A stretch of DNA of 12,224 bases, taken from the NCBI GenBank assembly GCA_946479665.1, contig CAMLGO010000016.1:1-12224 (forward strand), written 5' to 3'. The notes under the pieces are model-generated. The model ran no database searches, had not been told where the DNA came from, and saw only the letters and a program-made list of their open reading frames with translations. The DNA comes from an uncultured Candidatus Saccharibacteria bacterium (GTDB lineage: Bacteria > Patescibacteria > Saccharimonadia > Saccharimonadales > UBA6022). Positions 5,119 to 11,991 of this stretch are shown piece by piece; position 1 is the stretch's first letter, and every line of letters begins with the position of its first letter. The position numbers and the translations under genes are program-made.

Positions 5119-5219
5119 GTAACTTATTACGTAATAACAACTGTCTCTTGGTGAATTGGTAGGTCTACATCTGTAGAAACCCCCTTCCACCAAGAGTTTT
5201 AAGTGGGAGCAAGAGGGCA
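5119..5219 (+). promoter_or_regulatory. Structured 5' leader of rplC, candidate attenuator
   Basis: The leader of about 100 nt holds a 14-nt palindrome (5124-5137, TTATTACGTAATAA). It is followed by a long hairpin whose outer 9-bp stem pairs CTCTTGGTG (5145-5153) with CACCAAGAG (5188-5196) and encloses a smaller hairpin (TCTACA/TGTAGA). The outer stem is followed at once by TTTTAAG, so the element resembles a weak intrinsic terminator placed before the operon. The rplC SD (AAGAGGG) lies only 2 nt before the ATG. In E. coli, L4 controls its operon through a leader of comparable position; whether L3, L4 or another protein binds here is not known. Confidence 0.6.
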
Positions 5220-5834
5220 ATGAAAGCACTTCTCGGTACCAAAATTGGTATGACCCAAATCATCAGCGAGAGCGGCGCGGCTATTCCAGTCACGTTGATT
5301 CAAGCTGGCCCCGTGACTGTGACTCAAGTCAAGTCTGTCGAAATCGACGGCTACAACGCAGTCCAGGTGGCATATGGTGAGGGTAAGAACTTGAGCAAGG
5401 CCGTTGCTGGACACACCAGTCCAGCTAAAGTGACCCCGAAACACATTCGGGAAATTCGTGTTGCAGAACTACCAGAAGGCCTCTCGGTAGGAAGCACGAT
5501 CGACGTAACAACCTTTAACTTGGGTGACATCGTTGATGCAACCGGTACAAGTAAAGGTAAAGGTTTTGCCGGTACGGTAAAACGACATAACTTTAATACA
5601 AGCAAGAAGACTCACGGTGGTAACGGTAACGTTCGTAAGCCTGGTTCGATTGGATCAATGTATCCTCAGAAGGTCTTTAAGGGTAAGCGCATGGCAGGCC
5701 GTATGGGTGCTGATCGTGTGACTGTAAAGAACCTTGAAGTAGCCTACGTAGATGTTGCGAACAATCTTATCGGCCTTAAGGGTGCTGTTCCTGGTCCTCG
5801 CAAGGGTCTGATTGTTATCGGAGGGAAGGCATAA
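5220..5834 (+). CDS. rplC: 50S ribosomal protein L3
   Basis: L3 binds 23S rRNA early in 50S assembly and reaches toward the peptidyl-transferase centre. The 204-residue length is normal. Hallmarks are the N-terminal LLGTKIGMTQI, the central TSKGKGFAGTVKRHNF (110-125), PGSIG, and KVFKGKRMAGRMGADRVTV (151-169), which forms the long extension. The loop that carries the PrmB-methylated Gln in E. coli differs here and is one residue shorter, so that modification is unlikely. It is the first gene of the long operon. Its SD is unusually close to the start codon, with GGGAG further upstream as an alternative, which fits translational control through the leader. The stop overlaps the rplD start as TAATG. 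Confidence 0.97.
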   Translation: MKALLGTKIGMTQIISESGAAIPVTLIQAGPVTVTQVKSVEIDGYNAVQVAYGEGKNLSKAVAGHTSPAKVTPKHIREIRVAELPEGLSVGSTIDVTTFNLGDIVDATGTSKGKGFAGTVKRHNFNTSKKTHGGNGNVRKPGSIGSMYPQKVFKGKRMAGRMGADRVTVKNLEVAYVDVANNLIGLKGAVPGPRKGLIVIGGKA

Positions 5835-6454
5835 TGGCTGAGACTACTAAACCAGCAGCAGCTAAAACTGCTCTACCTGAAAACATCTTCGCAGTCGAGG
5901 TTCCAAACCACGAACTGTTGAAGCTTGCTTACGATAGCTATCTTGCTAATTCACGTCTTGCAAGCGCGACTACCAAGCAGCGCGGCGAAGTTCGTGGTGG
6001 TGGTAAGAAGCCTTGGAAGCAAAAAGGCACCGGTCGTGCGCGTTTCGGTTCAAGCCGTAACCCAATCTGGCGCGGTGGTGGTATCGTTTTCGGTCCTCGT
6101 GGCAATGAAAACTACACAAAGCGTGTCAGTACAACTAGCAAGCGCGTGGCTCTACGCCAAGCACTAACCCTTGCTAACCAGTCTGGCAAGATCGTCGTCA
6201 AAGACGTTAAGACGACTGGTAAAACAAGCGAAGTGGCTAAGTTCCTCGCTGACAACAAGTTTACTCGTCGAGTACTCATCGTTGTTGACGAGAAAACACC
6301 TGAACTACTACGCGCAACCAATAACATTCAGAATGTTCTATTGATTCGCGCTAACTACCTCAGCGTGTACCACATCCTAAACGCTGATACGATCGTACTT
6401 TCAACTAAGTCAGTTGATGTCATCAAGACATGGCTAACGAAGGAGGAGGCGTAA
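5834..6454 (+). CDS. rplD: 50S ribosomal protein L4
   Basis: L4 binds 23S rRNA, and its long loop helps form the constriction of the exit tunnel. The protein has 206 residues, a normal length. The tunnel loop is recognisable at about 45-95 by basic Gly-rich motifs (KPWKQKGTGRARFGS, PIWRGGGIVFGPRG). A helical core with SKRVALRQAL and an alpha/beta C-terminal part with RVLIVVDEKTPELLRATNNI follow. A Lys/Ala-rich N-terminal tail of about 14 residues precedes the fold. In E. coli L4 represses its own operon, so it is the first candidate ligand for the leader before rplC. Its start overlaps the rplC stop by one base. Confidence 0.97.
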   Translation: MAETTKPAAAKTALPENIFAVEVPNHELLKLAYDSYLANSRLASATTKQRGEVRGGGKKPWKQKGTGRARFGSSRNPIWRGGGIVFGPRGNENYTKRVSTTSKRVALRQALTLANQSGKIVVKDVKTTGKTSEVAKFLADNKFTRRVLIVVDEKTPELLRATNNIQNVLLIRANYLSVYHILNADTIVLSTKSVDVIKTWLTKEEA

Positions 6455-6455
6455 T

Positions 6456-6770
6456 ATGACTCAAATTAGCGTTATCCCACGTGCTACTGAGAAAGCCTAC
6501 GCTCAGTCACAAAATAATGTTTACGTATTTAATGTTCCACTGACTGCAAATAAGCAAGAAATTGTTGCAGCCGTGGAAGCTCAGTTTGAAGTAAAAGTTG
6601 AGCGTATTAAAACACTCGTTCAAAGCGGTAAAGCAGTTCGCTTTAGCCGTGGTAAGCGTGCTCAGCCAGGCAAGACTACTCGTAAAGACTCTAAAAAGGC
6701 TTACGTTACTCTTGCTGCCGGCAGTAGCATCCAAGTGTTTGAAACGCCTGTCGAAGAGGAGAAGAAGTAA
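6456..6770 (+). CDS. rplW: 50S ribosomal protein L23
   Basis: L23 sits at the tunnel exit and docks trigger factor and the signal recognition particle. The 104 residues match the family. Visible features are VIPRATEKAYAQSQ at the N-terminus, the strand VYVFNVPLTANKQEI, the helix VAAVEAQFEVKVERIKTL, and the basic tunnel-reaching loop GKAVRFSRGKRAQPGKTTRK. An acidic tail (PVEEEKK) ends the protein. GGAGGAGG lies close upstream, inside the end of rplD, and the gap is a single base. The stop overlaps the rplB start. Confidence 0.96.
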   Translation: MTQISVIPRATEKAYAQSQNNVYVFNVPLTANKQEIVAAVEAQFEVKVERIKTLVQSGKAVRFSRGKRAQPGKTTRKDSKKAYVTLAAGSSIQVFETPVEEEKK

Positions 6771-7609
6771 TGCCAATTAAAGCTTACAACCCAACAACTC
6801 CTGCTCGTCGCGGTATGACAAGCGAAGACTATAGCGAAATTACTACTCGTAAGCCGCTAAAAAGTCTCATTAAGAGCAAAAAGCAAAACGCTGGTCGTAA
6901 CAATACTGGTCGCATCACCGTTCGTCACCGTGGTGGAGGTGTTAAACGACACCACCGCTTGATGAACCACAAGCTCGCACCTGGTACTGTTGCAACTATC
7001 GAAGAGATCGAATACGATCCAAACCGCAGCGCTCGTATTGCTCGTATCAAAGATCAGCATGGTCTTTACCACTATGTACTTGCTGACACCAGCATGCAAA
7101 AGGGTAAAGTTATCTCGAGTGGTGAAGAAGCACCAATCGAAGCAAGTAACCGTATGCCACTCTCACGTATCCCAGTTGGTTCACAGATCTACGCGATCGA
7201 AATCCAGCCAGGTAAGGGTGCGCAAATGGTTCGTTCAGCTGGCACAAAAGCACAGCTTATGGCCAAAGAAGGTGACTACGCGCAAGTGCGTTTGCCATCT
7301 GGTGAAGTTCGTCGTTTCCGATTGGAAGCAACAGCTGCACTCGGTGTTGTTGGTAACATCCAGCACCAGAACGTTAAGATCGGTTCTGCTGGTCGTAACC
7401 GTCGCAAGGGTATCCGCCCAAGCGTACGTGGTGTTGTTATGAACGCCGCAGATCACCCACACGGTGGTGGTGACGGTGGACGTCATGGTCCTGGTAAACC
7501 GCCACGTACACCATGGGGTCAATTGACACTTGGTTACCGTACTCGCCGACGTAAAGACGTCAGCAAGATGATCGTTAAAAGTCGCCATGAAGCGAAGAGG
7601 AAAAGGTAG
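6770..7609 (+). CDS. rplB: 50S ribosomal protein L2
   Basis: L2 binds 23S rRNA near the peptidyl-transferase centre and bridges the subunits. At 279 residues it is a full-length L2 with an OB-like domain and an SH3-like domain. The conserved HPHGGG motif is present, and its first His is residue 229, the same number as the functionally important His229 of E. coli. Other hallmarks are RHRGGGVKRHHR (52-63), EYDPNRSARIA, and the basic C-terminus ending in KRKR. The stretch after HPHGGG (DGGRHGPGKPPRTPWG) is slightly longer and richer in Gly than in E. coli. It is coupled to rplW by TAATG. Confidence 0.98.
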   Translation: MPIKAYNPTTPARRGMTSEDYSEITTRKPLKSLIKSKKQNAGRNNTGRITVRHRGGGVKRHHRLMNHKLAPGTVATIEEIEYDPNRSARIARIKDQHGLYHYVLADTSMQKGKVISSGEEAPIEASNRMPLSRIPVGSQIYAIEIQPGKGAQMVRSAGTKAQLMAKEGDYAQVRLPSGEVRRFRLEATAALGVVGNIQHQNVKIGSAGRNRRKGIRPSVRGVVMNAADHPHGGGDGGRHGPGKPPRTPWGQLTLGYRTRRRKDVSKMIVKSRHEAKRKR

Positions 7610-7612
7610 TAT

Positions 7613-7879
7613 ATGAGTCGTTCACTCAAAAAAGGCCCATTCATCGACTTCAAGCTCGCTAAAAAAGTGGCGGCGCTTGGTAGCGATGATCGTACGGTCA
7701 TTAAAACTTGGGCTCGTGCTAGCACGATTACCCCAGAAATGGTCGGCAAGAACTTTGCCGTACACAACGGTCGTGTTCATGTTCCTGTCTTTGTGTCAGA
7801 GAACATGGTCGGACACAAGCTTGGTGAGTTTTCACCAACTCGTAAGTTCCGTAAGCACGGTGGAAAGGATAAGAAGTAA
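7613..7879 (+). CDS. rpsS: 30S ribosomal protein S19
   Basis: S19 is part of the 30S head beside S13 and contacts the central protuberance. The 88 residues are of normal length. Hallmarks are [12 protein letters not shown] at the N-terminus, [15 protein letters not shown], the invariant [12 protein letters not shown], and [20 protein letters not shown] at the C-terminus. AAAGG lies upstream of the ATG within the 3-nt gap and the end of rplB. The stop overlaps the rplV start as TAATG. Confidence 0.97.
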   Translation: MSRSLKKGPFIDFKLAKKVAALGSDDRTVIKTWARASTITPEMVGKNFAVHNGRVHVPVFVSENMVGHKLGEFSPTRKFRKHGGKDKK

Positions 7880-8286
7880 TGGCTGATGTAACTGTTCGTT
7901 CATACGCCAAGAACGTTGACCAGGCGCCTCGTAAAGTGCAGCTCGTTGCTACACTTGTACGTCGTCGTACTGTTGCCGATGCGCTTGTTATCCTTGAACA
8001 CGTACCAAAACGCGCTGCGCTTCCTGTAAAGAAAGCAATCGAAAGCGCAAAAGCTAACGCAACCAACACTCATGGTCTCGATGGTAAAACACTCGTTATT
8101 TCAACGATTTCAGTTACCACCGGAACTCGCTTGAAGCGATTCAAGCCAGCTAGCCGTGGACGTGCTCTTCCTTTTGAAAAGAAGACCGCGAACATTCTTG
8201 TTGAGGTGACGGGTGCTGAGAAACCTAAGAAGAAGCCAGCTGCGCCAAAGCCTGCTAGCGACACACCTGCAAAGGAGAGCAAATAA
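7879..8286 (+). CDS. rplV: 50S ribosomal protein L22 with a Lys/Pro/Ala tail
   Basis: L22 binds 23S rRNA, and its beta-hairpin lines the exit tunnel opposite L4. The core (1-112) shows APRKVQLVATLVRRRTVADAL and AVKKAIESAKANA-type helices (here PVKKAIESAKANATN). The hairpin region is GTRLKRFKPASRGRA, with macrolide-contact residues at its tip, and PFEKKTANILVEV follows. Residues from about 113 on form a Lys/Pro/Ala-rich tail (KPKKKPAAPKPAS) that E. coli L22 lacks; such tails are common in some phyla and probably bind rRNA on the surface. The start overlaps the rpsS stop, and the stop abuts rpsC with no gap. Confidence 0.96.
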   Translation: MADVTVRSYAKNVDQAPRKVQLVATLVRRRTVADALVILEHVPKRAALPVKKAIESAKANATNTHGLDGKTLVISTISVTTGTRLKRFKPASRGRALPFEKKTANILVEVTGAEKPKKKPAAPKPASDTPAKESK

Positions 8287-8922
8287 ATGGGCCAAAAAGT
8301 AAACCCAATTAGCTTCCGCCTCCAGATTCACAAGAACTGGGACTCACGTTGGTTCGCCGGTAAGCGCGATTTTGCCAAGTGGCTTGCGGAAGATATCAGG
8401 ATTCGTGAACTGATTGAAAAGAAGTTCGAATCTCGTCCAACAATTAACCGTATTGAGATCGAACGTTCAGCAAACCTCATTACTATTACTATCCACACAG
8501 CTAAGGCTGGTGTTGTGATCGGTCGTGGTGGTGCTGGTGTAACTGAACTTAAAGCTAACATCGAAAAGATCGCTAGCCTTCCAGTTCGTATCAATATCGA
8601 AGAAGTAAAACGTCCAGAACTTGCTGCAAAGCTTGTTGCTGAAAACATCGCTCGTCAACTAGAGCGCCGTGTCAACTTCCGTCGCGCAATCAAAATGACT
8701 GCACAAAACACGATGGCTGCCGGTGCAAAGGGTATTCGTATCCAAGTTGCAGGACGATTGAATAACGCCGAGATGGCACGCAAAGAAAAGGTGATCGAAG
8801 GCTCAGTGCCTCTTCACACACTCCGCGCTGACATCGACTTCCACACTGCTCGCGCTCAGACACCAGCTGGTATCATCGGCGTGAAGGTATGGATTTACAA
8901 AGGTGAAAGGGTTGATCGATAA
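8287..8922 (+). CDS. rpsC: 30S ribosomal protein S3
   Basis: S3 lies at the mRNA entry site of the 30S head, and with S4 and S5 it supports ribosomal helicase activity. The protein has 211 residues. [14 protein letters not shown] is the standard N-terminus. A type II KH domain carries its GxxG loop as G79-R-G-G82 (VVIGRGGAG). The C-terminal domain shows [19 protein letters not shown], then [10 protein letters not shown], and it ends close to [12 protein letters not shown] without the long tail seen in E. coli. GGAGAG lies 7 nt upstream, in the end of rplV. The stop overlaps rplP as TAATG. Confidence 0.97.
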   Translation: MGQKVNPISFRLQIHKNWDSRWFAGKRDFAKWLAEDIRIRELIEKKFESRPTINRIEIERSANLITITIHTAKAGVVIGRGGAGVTELKANIEKIASLPVRINIEEVKRPELAAKLVAENIARQLERRVNFRRAIKMTAQNTMAAGAKGIRIQVAGRLNNAEMARKEKVIEGSVPLHTLRADIDFHTARAQTPAGIIGVKVWIYKGERVDR

Positions 8923-9335
8923 TGCTATTACCTAAGAAAACTAAATACCGAAAAGTTCGCAAGGGCAAAAACAACGGTAACGCAACACGCGGTAACTATA
9001 TTGCCTTTGGTGACTTTGCACTTCAATCACAAGCTAACAATGATATTACGTCACGTCAGATTGAGTCTTCGCGTCAAGCGATGACCCGTTACATCAAGCG
9101 TGGTGGTAAAATCTGGATCCGTATCTTCCCTCACACTCCTCGTACGCGCAAGCCACAGGATGTAAAGATGGGTAGCGGTAAGGGTAACCCAGAATTCTTC
9201 GTCGCCAAGGTAAAAGCTGGTACGGTTCTGTTCGAAATGAAGGGTGTTGATGAAGAAGTAGCACGCGAGGCTATGCGTCTTGCTGCTCACAAACTTCCCG
9301 TTAAGACCAAGTTCATCGTAAGGGAGCAAGCATAA
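8922..9335 (+). CDS. rplP: 50S ribosomal protein L16
   Basis: L16 binds helices near the A site and is needed for late 50S maturation. The 137 residues match the family. Hallmarks are [41 protein letters not shown] in the core (more than one motif), and [18 protein letters not shown] at the C-terminus. The Arg that is hydroxylated in E. coli (Arg81 in VRMGKGKG) is Lys82 here (VKMGSGKG), so that modification cannot occur at this site. One-base overlaps link it to rpsC and rpmC. Confidence 0.97.
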   Translation: MLLPKKTKYRKVRKGKNNGNATRGNYIAFGDFALQSQANNDITSRQIESSRQAMTRYIKRGGKIWIRIFPHTPRTRKPQDVKMGSGKGNPEFFVAKVKAGTVLFEMKGVDEEVAREAMRLAAHKLPVKTKFIVREQA

Positions 9336-9565
9336 TGGCTGACAAGAAGACAACCAAAGCCGTTAAGGCTGAAGAAGTAAAGACTATCGAGCAGCTTCGA
9401 ACTGATCTTGCAGCGAAAGTTGCAGACCAACTCGAGGCGAAGCGCGGTCACGCGGCTGGCGAACTTGCCAACCCACGTGTACTAACTGCTACTCGTAAAG
9501 AAATCGCTCGCCTTCACACTGCTATCCGAGCAGCTGAGATCGCAAACGAAAAGGAGAGTAAATAA
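9335..9565 (+). CDS. rpmC: 50S ribosomal protein L29
   Basis: L29 is a small helical hairpin protein near the tunnel exit, next to L23. The core shows TIEQLRTDLAAKVADQLEAKRGHAAG-type helices (residues 17-45), and ATRKEIARLHTAIRA forms the second helix. At 76 residues it is a little longer than the usual 60-70 because of a Lys/Ala-rich N-terminal extension of about 15 residues. The conserved NP(x)R turn is seen as ANPRVL. It overlaps rplP by one base and is separated from rpsQ by a single base. Confidence 0.93.
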   Translation: MADKKTTKAVKAEEVKTIEQLRTDLAAKVADQLEAKRGHAAGELANPRVLTATRKEIARLHTAIRAAEIANEKESK

Positions 9566-9566
9566 T

Positions 9567-9836
9567 ATGGCCAAGACATTGACCGGTATCGTCACATCGG
9601 ATGTGGCTGATAAAACCATCACCGTCACTGTTACTAGTCGTGAAACGCATCCTATTTATGGCAAGCAGTACACTGTCAGCCGCAAGTACGCTGCTCATGA
9701 CGAAAACAACGAAGCCAAGAACGGCGACAAAGTCACAATTTCTGAGACTCGTCCTGTATCGAAGCGCAAAGCGTTCAAACTCGACGCAGTGATTGAAAAA
9801 TCACGTGGTTCTATCGAACTGAAAGAGGAGGCGTAA
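9567..9836 (+). CDS. rpsQ: 30S ribosomal protein S17
   Basis: S17 is a primary 16S rRNA binding protein with an OB fold in the 30S body. The 89 residues are normal. Features are [18 protein letters not shown] (first strands), [19 protein letters not shown], and the strongly conserved [18 protein letters not shown]. The C-terminus is acidic (IELKEEA). GGAGAG lies 8 nt upstream of the ATG, in the end of rpmC. It overlaps rplN by one base (TAATG). Confidence 0.96.
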   Translation: MAKTLTGIVTSDVADKTITVTVTSRETHPIYGKQYTVSRKYAAHDENNEAKNGDKVTISETRPVSKRKAFKLDAVIEKSRGSIELKEEA

Positions 9837-10204
9837 TGATTCAACAAGAAACACGCCTCAAAGTAACCGATAACAGCGGTGCAAAGGAAATCCTTTGTAT
9901 CCGCGTGCTTGGTGGTACTAAGCGCCGCTACGCTCGTGTTGGTGACATTATTGTTGCTACCGTGAAGCAAGCAAACCCAACTGGTGCAGTAAAGAAGAAG
10001 TCTGTCGTTAAGGCAGTTGTCGTTCGTACTCGCGACCAGATCCAACGTAAAGACGGAAGCACTATCTCATTCGACGATAACGCAGCTGTCATCATTGGTG
10101 ATGATAAAAACCCTAAGGCGACTCGTGTGTTCGGCCCAGTGCCACGTGAACTACGTGATCTTGGCTACGCTAAGATTATCAGCCTTGCACCGGAGGTACT
10201 CTAA
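9836..10204 (+). CDS. rplN: 50S ribosomal protein L14
   Basis: L14 lies at the subunit interface, beside L19 and bridge B8, and is the docking site of silencing factor RsfS. It has the normal 122 residues. Hallmarks are [25 protein letters not shown], the central [28 protein letters not shown], and the C-terminal [19 protein letters not shown]. Its Cys21 is one of only two cysteines among the translation proteins in this window. AGGAGG lies in the end of rpsQ, and the start overlaps that stop. Confidence 0.97.
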   Translation: MIQQETRLKVTDNSGAKEILCIRVLGGTKRRYARVGDIIVATVKQANPTGAVKKKSVVKAVVVRTRDQIQRKDGSTISFDDNAAVIIGDDKNPKATRVFGPVPRELRDLGYAKIISLAPEVL

Positions 10205-10206
10205 TT

Positions 10207-10527
10207 ATGCCACGCATCAAAAAAGACGATATCGTTAAATTGATTAGCGGTAAAGATAAGGGTACAACTGGAAAAGTACTTGCCGTTCTAGGTAAGAAAA
10301 ATGCCGTTCTTATTGAAGGCATTGGTGCTAAGCACCGCCACGTAAAACCATCACAGCTTAACCCACGCGGTGGCAGCAAAGACATTCATGTCCCAACTCC
10401 ACTTCACAAGGTTGCACTTGTTGTTGATGAAAAGGCAAGCAAGACAAGCCGTGTTGGATTCGTACAGAATGCCGATGGTGGTAAAACTCGTGTTGCTCGT
10501 CAACTAAAGAATAAGGAGATCAAGTAA
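10207..10527 (+). CDS. rplX: 50S ribosomal protein L24
   Basis: L24 starts 50S assembly by binding the 5' domain of 23S rRNA and lies near the tunnel exit. The protein has 106 residues. A KOW motif is clear at about 6-33 (DDIVKLISGKDKGTTGKVL). It is followed by VEG-type IEGIGAKHRHVKP and the conserved GGSKDIHVPTPLHKVALV. The last part (GKTRVARQLKNKEIK) matches the family end. The gap to rplN is 2 nt, with GGAGG in the end of rplN serving as SD. The stop overlaps rplE as TAATG. Confidence 0.96.
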   Translation: MPRIKKDDIVKLISGKDKGTTGKVLAVLGKKNAVLIEGIGAKHRHVKPSQLNPRGGSKDIHVPTPLHKVALVVDEKASKTSRVGFVQNADGGKTRVARQLKNKEIK

Positions 10528-11105
10528 TGGCAAAAGCTACTACTACTGCCGCTCCTCGCCTGAAAGCTTTGTACAACGAAAAATTTGTCAAAGAACTACA
10601 AGCCGAACTTGAACTTGGTAACGTACATCAGGTACCAAAACTCGAAAAGATTGTAGTCAGCGTTGGTATCGGCAAGAACAAAGATGACAAGCGTCACTAC
10701 GAAGTAGTTCGCAACACCATCACTAAAATTACTGGCCAGCAACCTGTTGACCGCATGGCGAAGAAATCAATTGCTGGTTTCAAAATCCGTGCCGGTATGA
10801 ACCGCGTTGGTATCAGCGTTACACTTCGTGGTGCTCGTATGTACGAGTTCCTCGATCGCCTTACAAACATCAGCCTTCCGCGTGTTCGTGACTTCCACGG
10901 CGTAAAAGCTAAGTTTGACAAGGGTGGTAACTACAACCTTGGTATCGTTGAGCAATCAATCTTCCCAGAGTTAACATTTGAAGAAACACAAGTACTGCAT
11001 GGTCTACAGATCACATTCGCTATCCAAAACGAATCTGCTGCTCACTCTCGTGCACTACTCGAAAAATTCGGTATGCCGTTTGAGAAAGAAGGAGGCAAAC
11101 GTTAA
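10527..11105 (+). CDS. rplE: 50S ribosomal protein L5
   Basis: L5 binds 5S rRNA in the central protuberance and contacts the P-site tRNA. The 192 residues compare with about 180 usually, because of a short Ala/Thr/Lys-rich N-terminal extension. Hallmarks are [34 protein letters not shown], the R-x-G-M-x-V-G region ([15 protein letters not shown]), RVRDFHGV, and [15 protein letters not shown]. The protein ends in Gly/Lys (EGGKR), whose codons supply the GGAGG SD of rpsN. One-base overlaps occur at both ends. Confidence 0.97.
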   Translation: MAKATTTAAPRLKALYNEKFVKELQAELELGNVHQVPKLEKIVVSVGIGKNKDDKRHYEVVRNTITKITGQQPVDRMAKKSIAGFKIRAGMNRVGISVTLRGARMYEFLDRLTNISLPRVRDFHGVKAKFDKGGNYNLGIVEQSIFPELTFEETQVLHGLQITFAIQNESAAHSRALLEKFGMPFEKEGGKR

Positions 11106-11374
11106 TGGCTAAGAAATCTGCAGTCGCTCGCGACGAAAAACGCAAGAAAATGATCCTGAAGTTTGCCGCCAAGCGCGCTGAACTCAAGGAACTTGGTGAC
11201 CTTGAAGGACTACAAAAGCTCCCGCTTAATAGTTCTCCAACTCGCTGGAAGAACCGTGATGTCCTACACGGACGTCCACGTGGATACATGCGACGCTTCG
11301 GCCTCAATCGTATTAACTTCCGTGAAAAAGCAAGCAAGGGCGAAATCCCAGGCGTAACAAAGAGTAGTTGGTAG
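11105..11374 (+). CDS. rpsN: 30S ribosomal protein S14, zinc-free type
   Basis: S14 is a late-assembling 30S head protein. The 89-residue length and the complete lack of cysteine put it in the zinc-independent (C-minus) class, not the 61-residue zinc-ribbon form. The family C-terminus is clear: [21 protein letters not shown], read as overlapping motifs (57-77), then [11 protein letters not shown]. The N-terminal part is a basic helix ([17 protein letters not shown]), shorter than in the 101-residue E. coli protein. It overlaps rplE by one base. The 14-nt gap to rpsH is the widest in the operon. Confidence 0.96.
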   Translation: MAKKSAVARDEKRKKMILKFAAKRAELKELGDLEGLQKLPLNSSPTRWKNRDVLHGRPRGYMRRFGLNRINFREKASKGEIPGVTKSSW

Positions 11375-11388
11375 GAAAGGAAACAGAT

Positions 11389-11790
11389 ATGTCATTACAA
11401 TCAACTGACCCAATCGCCGACCTACTAACTCGCATCCGTAACGCGAGCATGGTTGGCAAACACGAAATTCGTGTTCCATCAAGCAAGCTAAAAAAAGTAG
11501 TTGCTGAGCAACTTAAAAAAGCTAAGTACCTTACAGATGTCAAGGTTGAAGCAGGTAAGCCACGTGATACATTGGTCGTAACGATCAATAAGCCAGGCGA
11601 GAACTGTAACATCACTGAGATTACCCGACTTTCAAAGCCAGGTCGTCGTGTCTACGTTGGTGCAAACGATATCCCTCGTGTAAAAAGCGGTCGTGGACTC
11701 GTGCTCATCAGCACAAGTAAAGGTGTAATCACTGGACAAGAAGCAACTAAGTTGCGCCTTGGTGGTGAACTCCTGCTCAAGGTTTATTAA
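11389..11790 (+). CDS. rpsH: 30S ribosomal protein S8
   Basis: S8 is a primary 16S rRNA binder and, in E. coli, the repressor of the spc operon. The 133 residues fit. Hallmarks are DPIADLLTRIRNAS, VPSSKLKKVVAEQLKKAKYL, ITRLSKPGRRVYVGANDIPRV read as adjoining motifs, and STSKGVITGQEATKLRLGGELL at the C-terminus. The start is ATG 11389, with AAAGGAAA 5 nt upstream. An in-frame ATG at 11368 is rejected because it would overlap rpsN, lacks an SD, and adds seven residues not typical of S8. It is the last gene of the unit: a strong terminator follows, while rplF normally continues the operon. Confidence 0.96.
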   Translation: MSLQSTDPIADLLTRIRNASMVGKHEIRVPSSKLKKVVAEQLKKAKYLTDVKVEAGKPRDTLVVTINKPGENCNITEITRLSKPGRRVYVGANDIPRVKSGRGLVLISTSKGVITGQEATKLRLGGELLLKVY

Positions 11791-11809
11791 TCCTTTTTGG
11801 AACCTTACT

Positions 11810-11838
11810 AAAAACTGTCGCGTTATGCGGCAGTTTTT
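11810..11838 (+). terminator. Intrinsic terminator after rpsH
   Basis: A 12-bp stem (11810-11821 with 11827-11838, one U-G pair) carries a 5-nt loop (GTTAT). The 3' arm ends in TTTTT. It lies 20 nt after the rpsH stop and separates rpsH from rplF. The left arm begins with AAAAA, so it could also work on the opposite strand. Confidence 0.93.
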
Positions 11839-11862
11839 AGTTGGAAACATGACACGTAGGGC

Positions 11863-11871
11863 TGGTATAAA
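11863..11871 (+). promoter_or_regulatory. Candidate extended -10 promoter of rplF
   Basis: TGGTATAAA has the form TGn plus TATAAA. No good -35 is seen at normal spacing (TGGAAA at 18 nt is weak). The start would be near 11878, giving a leader of about 115 nt. An inverted repeat, CATGACA (11848-11854) and TGTCATG (11891-11897), brackets the box and might be a binding site. Confidence 0.45.
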
Positions 11872-11991
11872 TGGCTAATTTGTGCTAACATGTCATGAGG
11901 AATAAGACTAATGGGTACAGAGGTGCATATTGCAATCCGTCTTTATCTTTGTCTAACGCCGTAATACGAAATAATAAAGAAAGAAGTAGAT

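Noticed and set aside
5141..5200. tRNA-like segment upstream of rplC (D-arm-like TGGTGAATTGGTAG)
   Set aside because: No matching acceptor stem, no 7-nt anticodon loop and no T-arm consensus. The pairing is better explained by one long leader hairpin.
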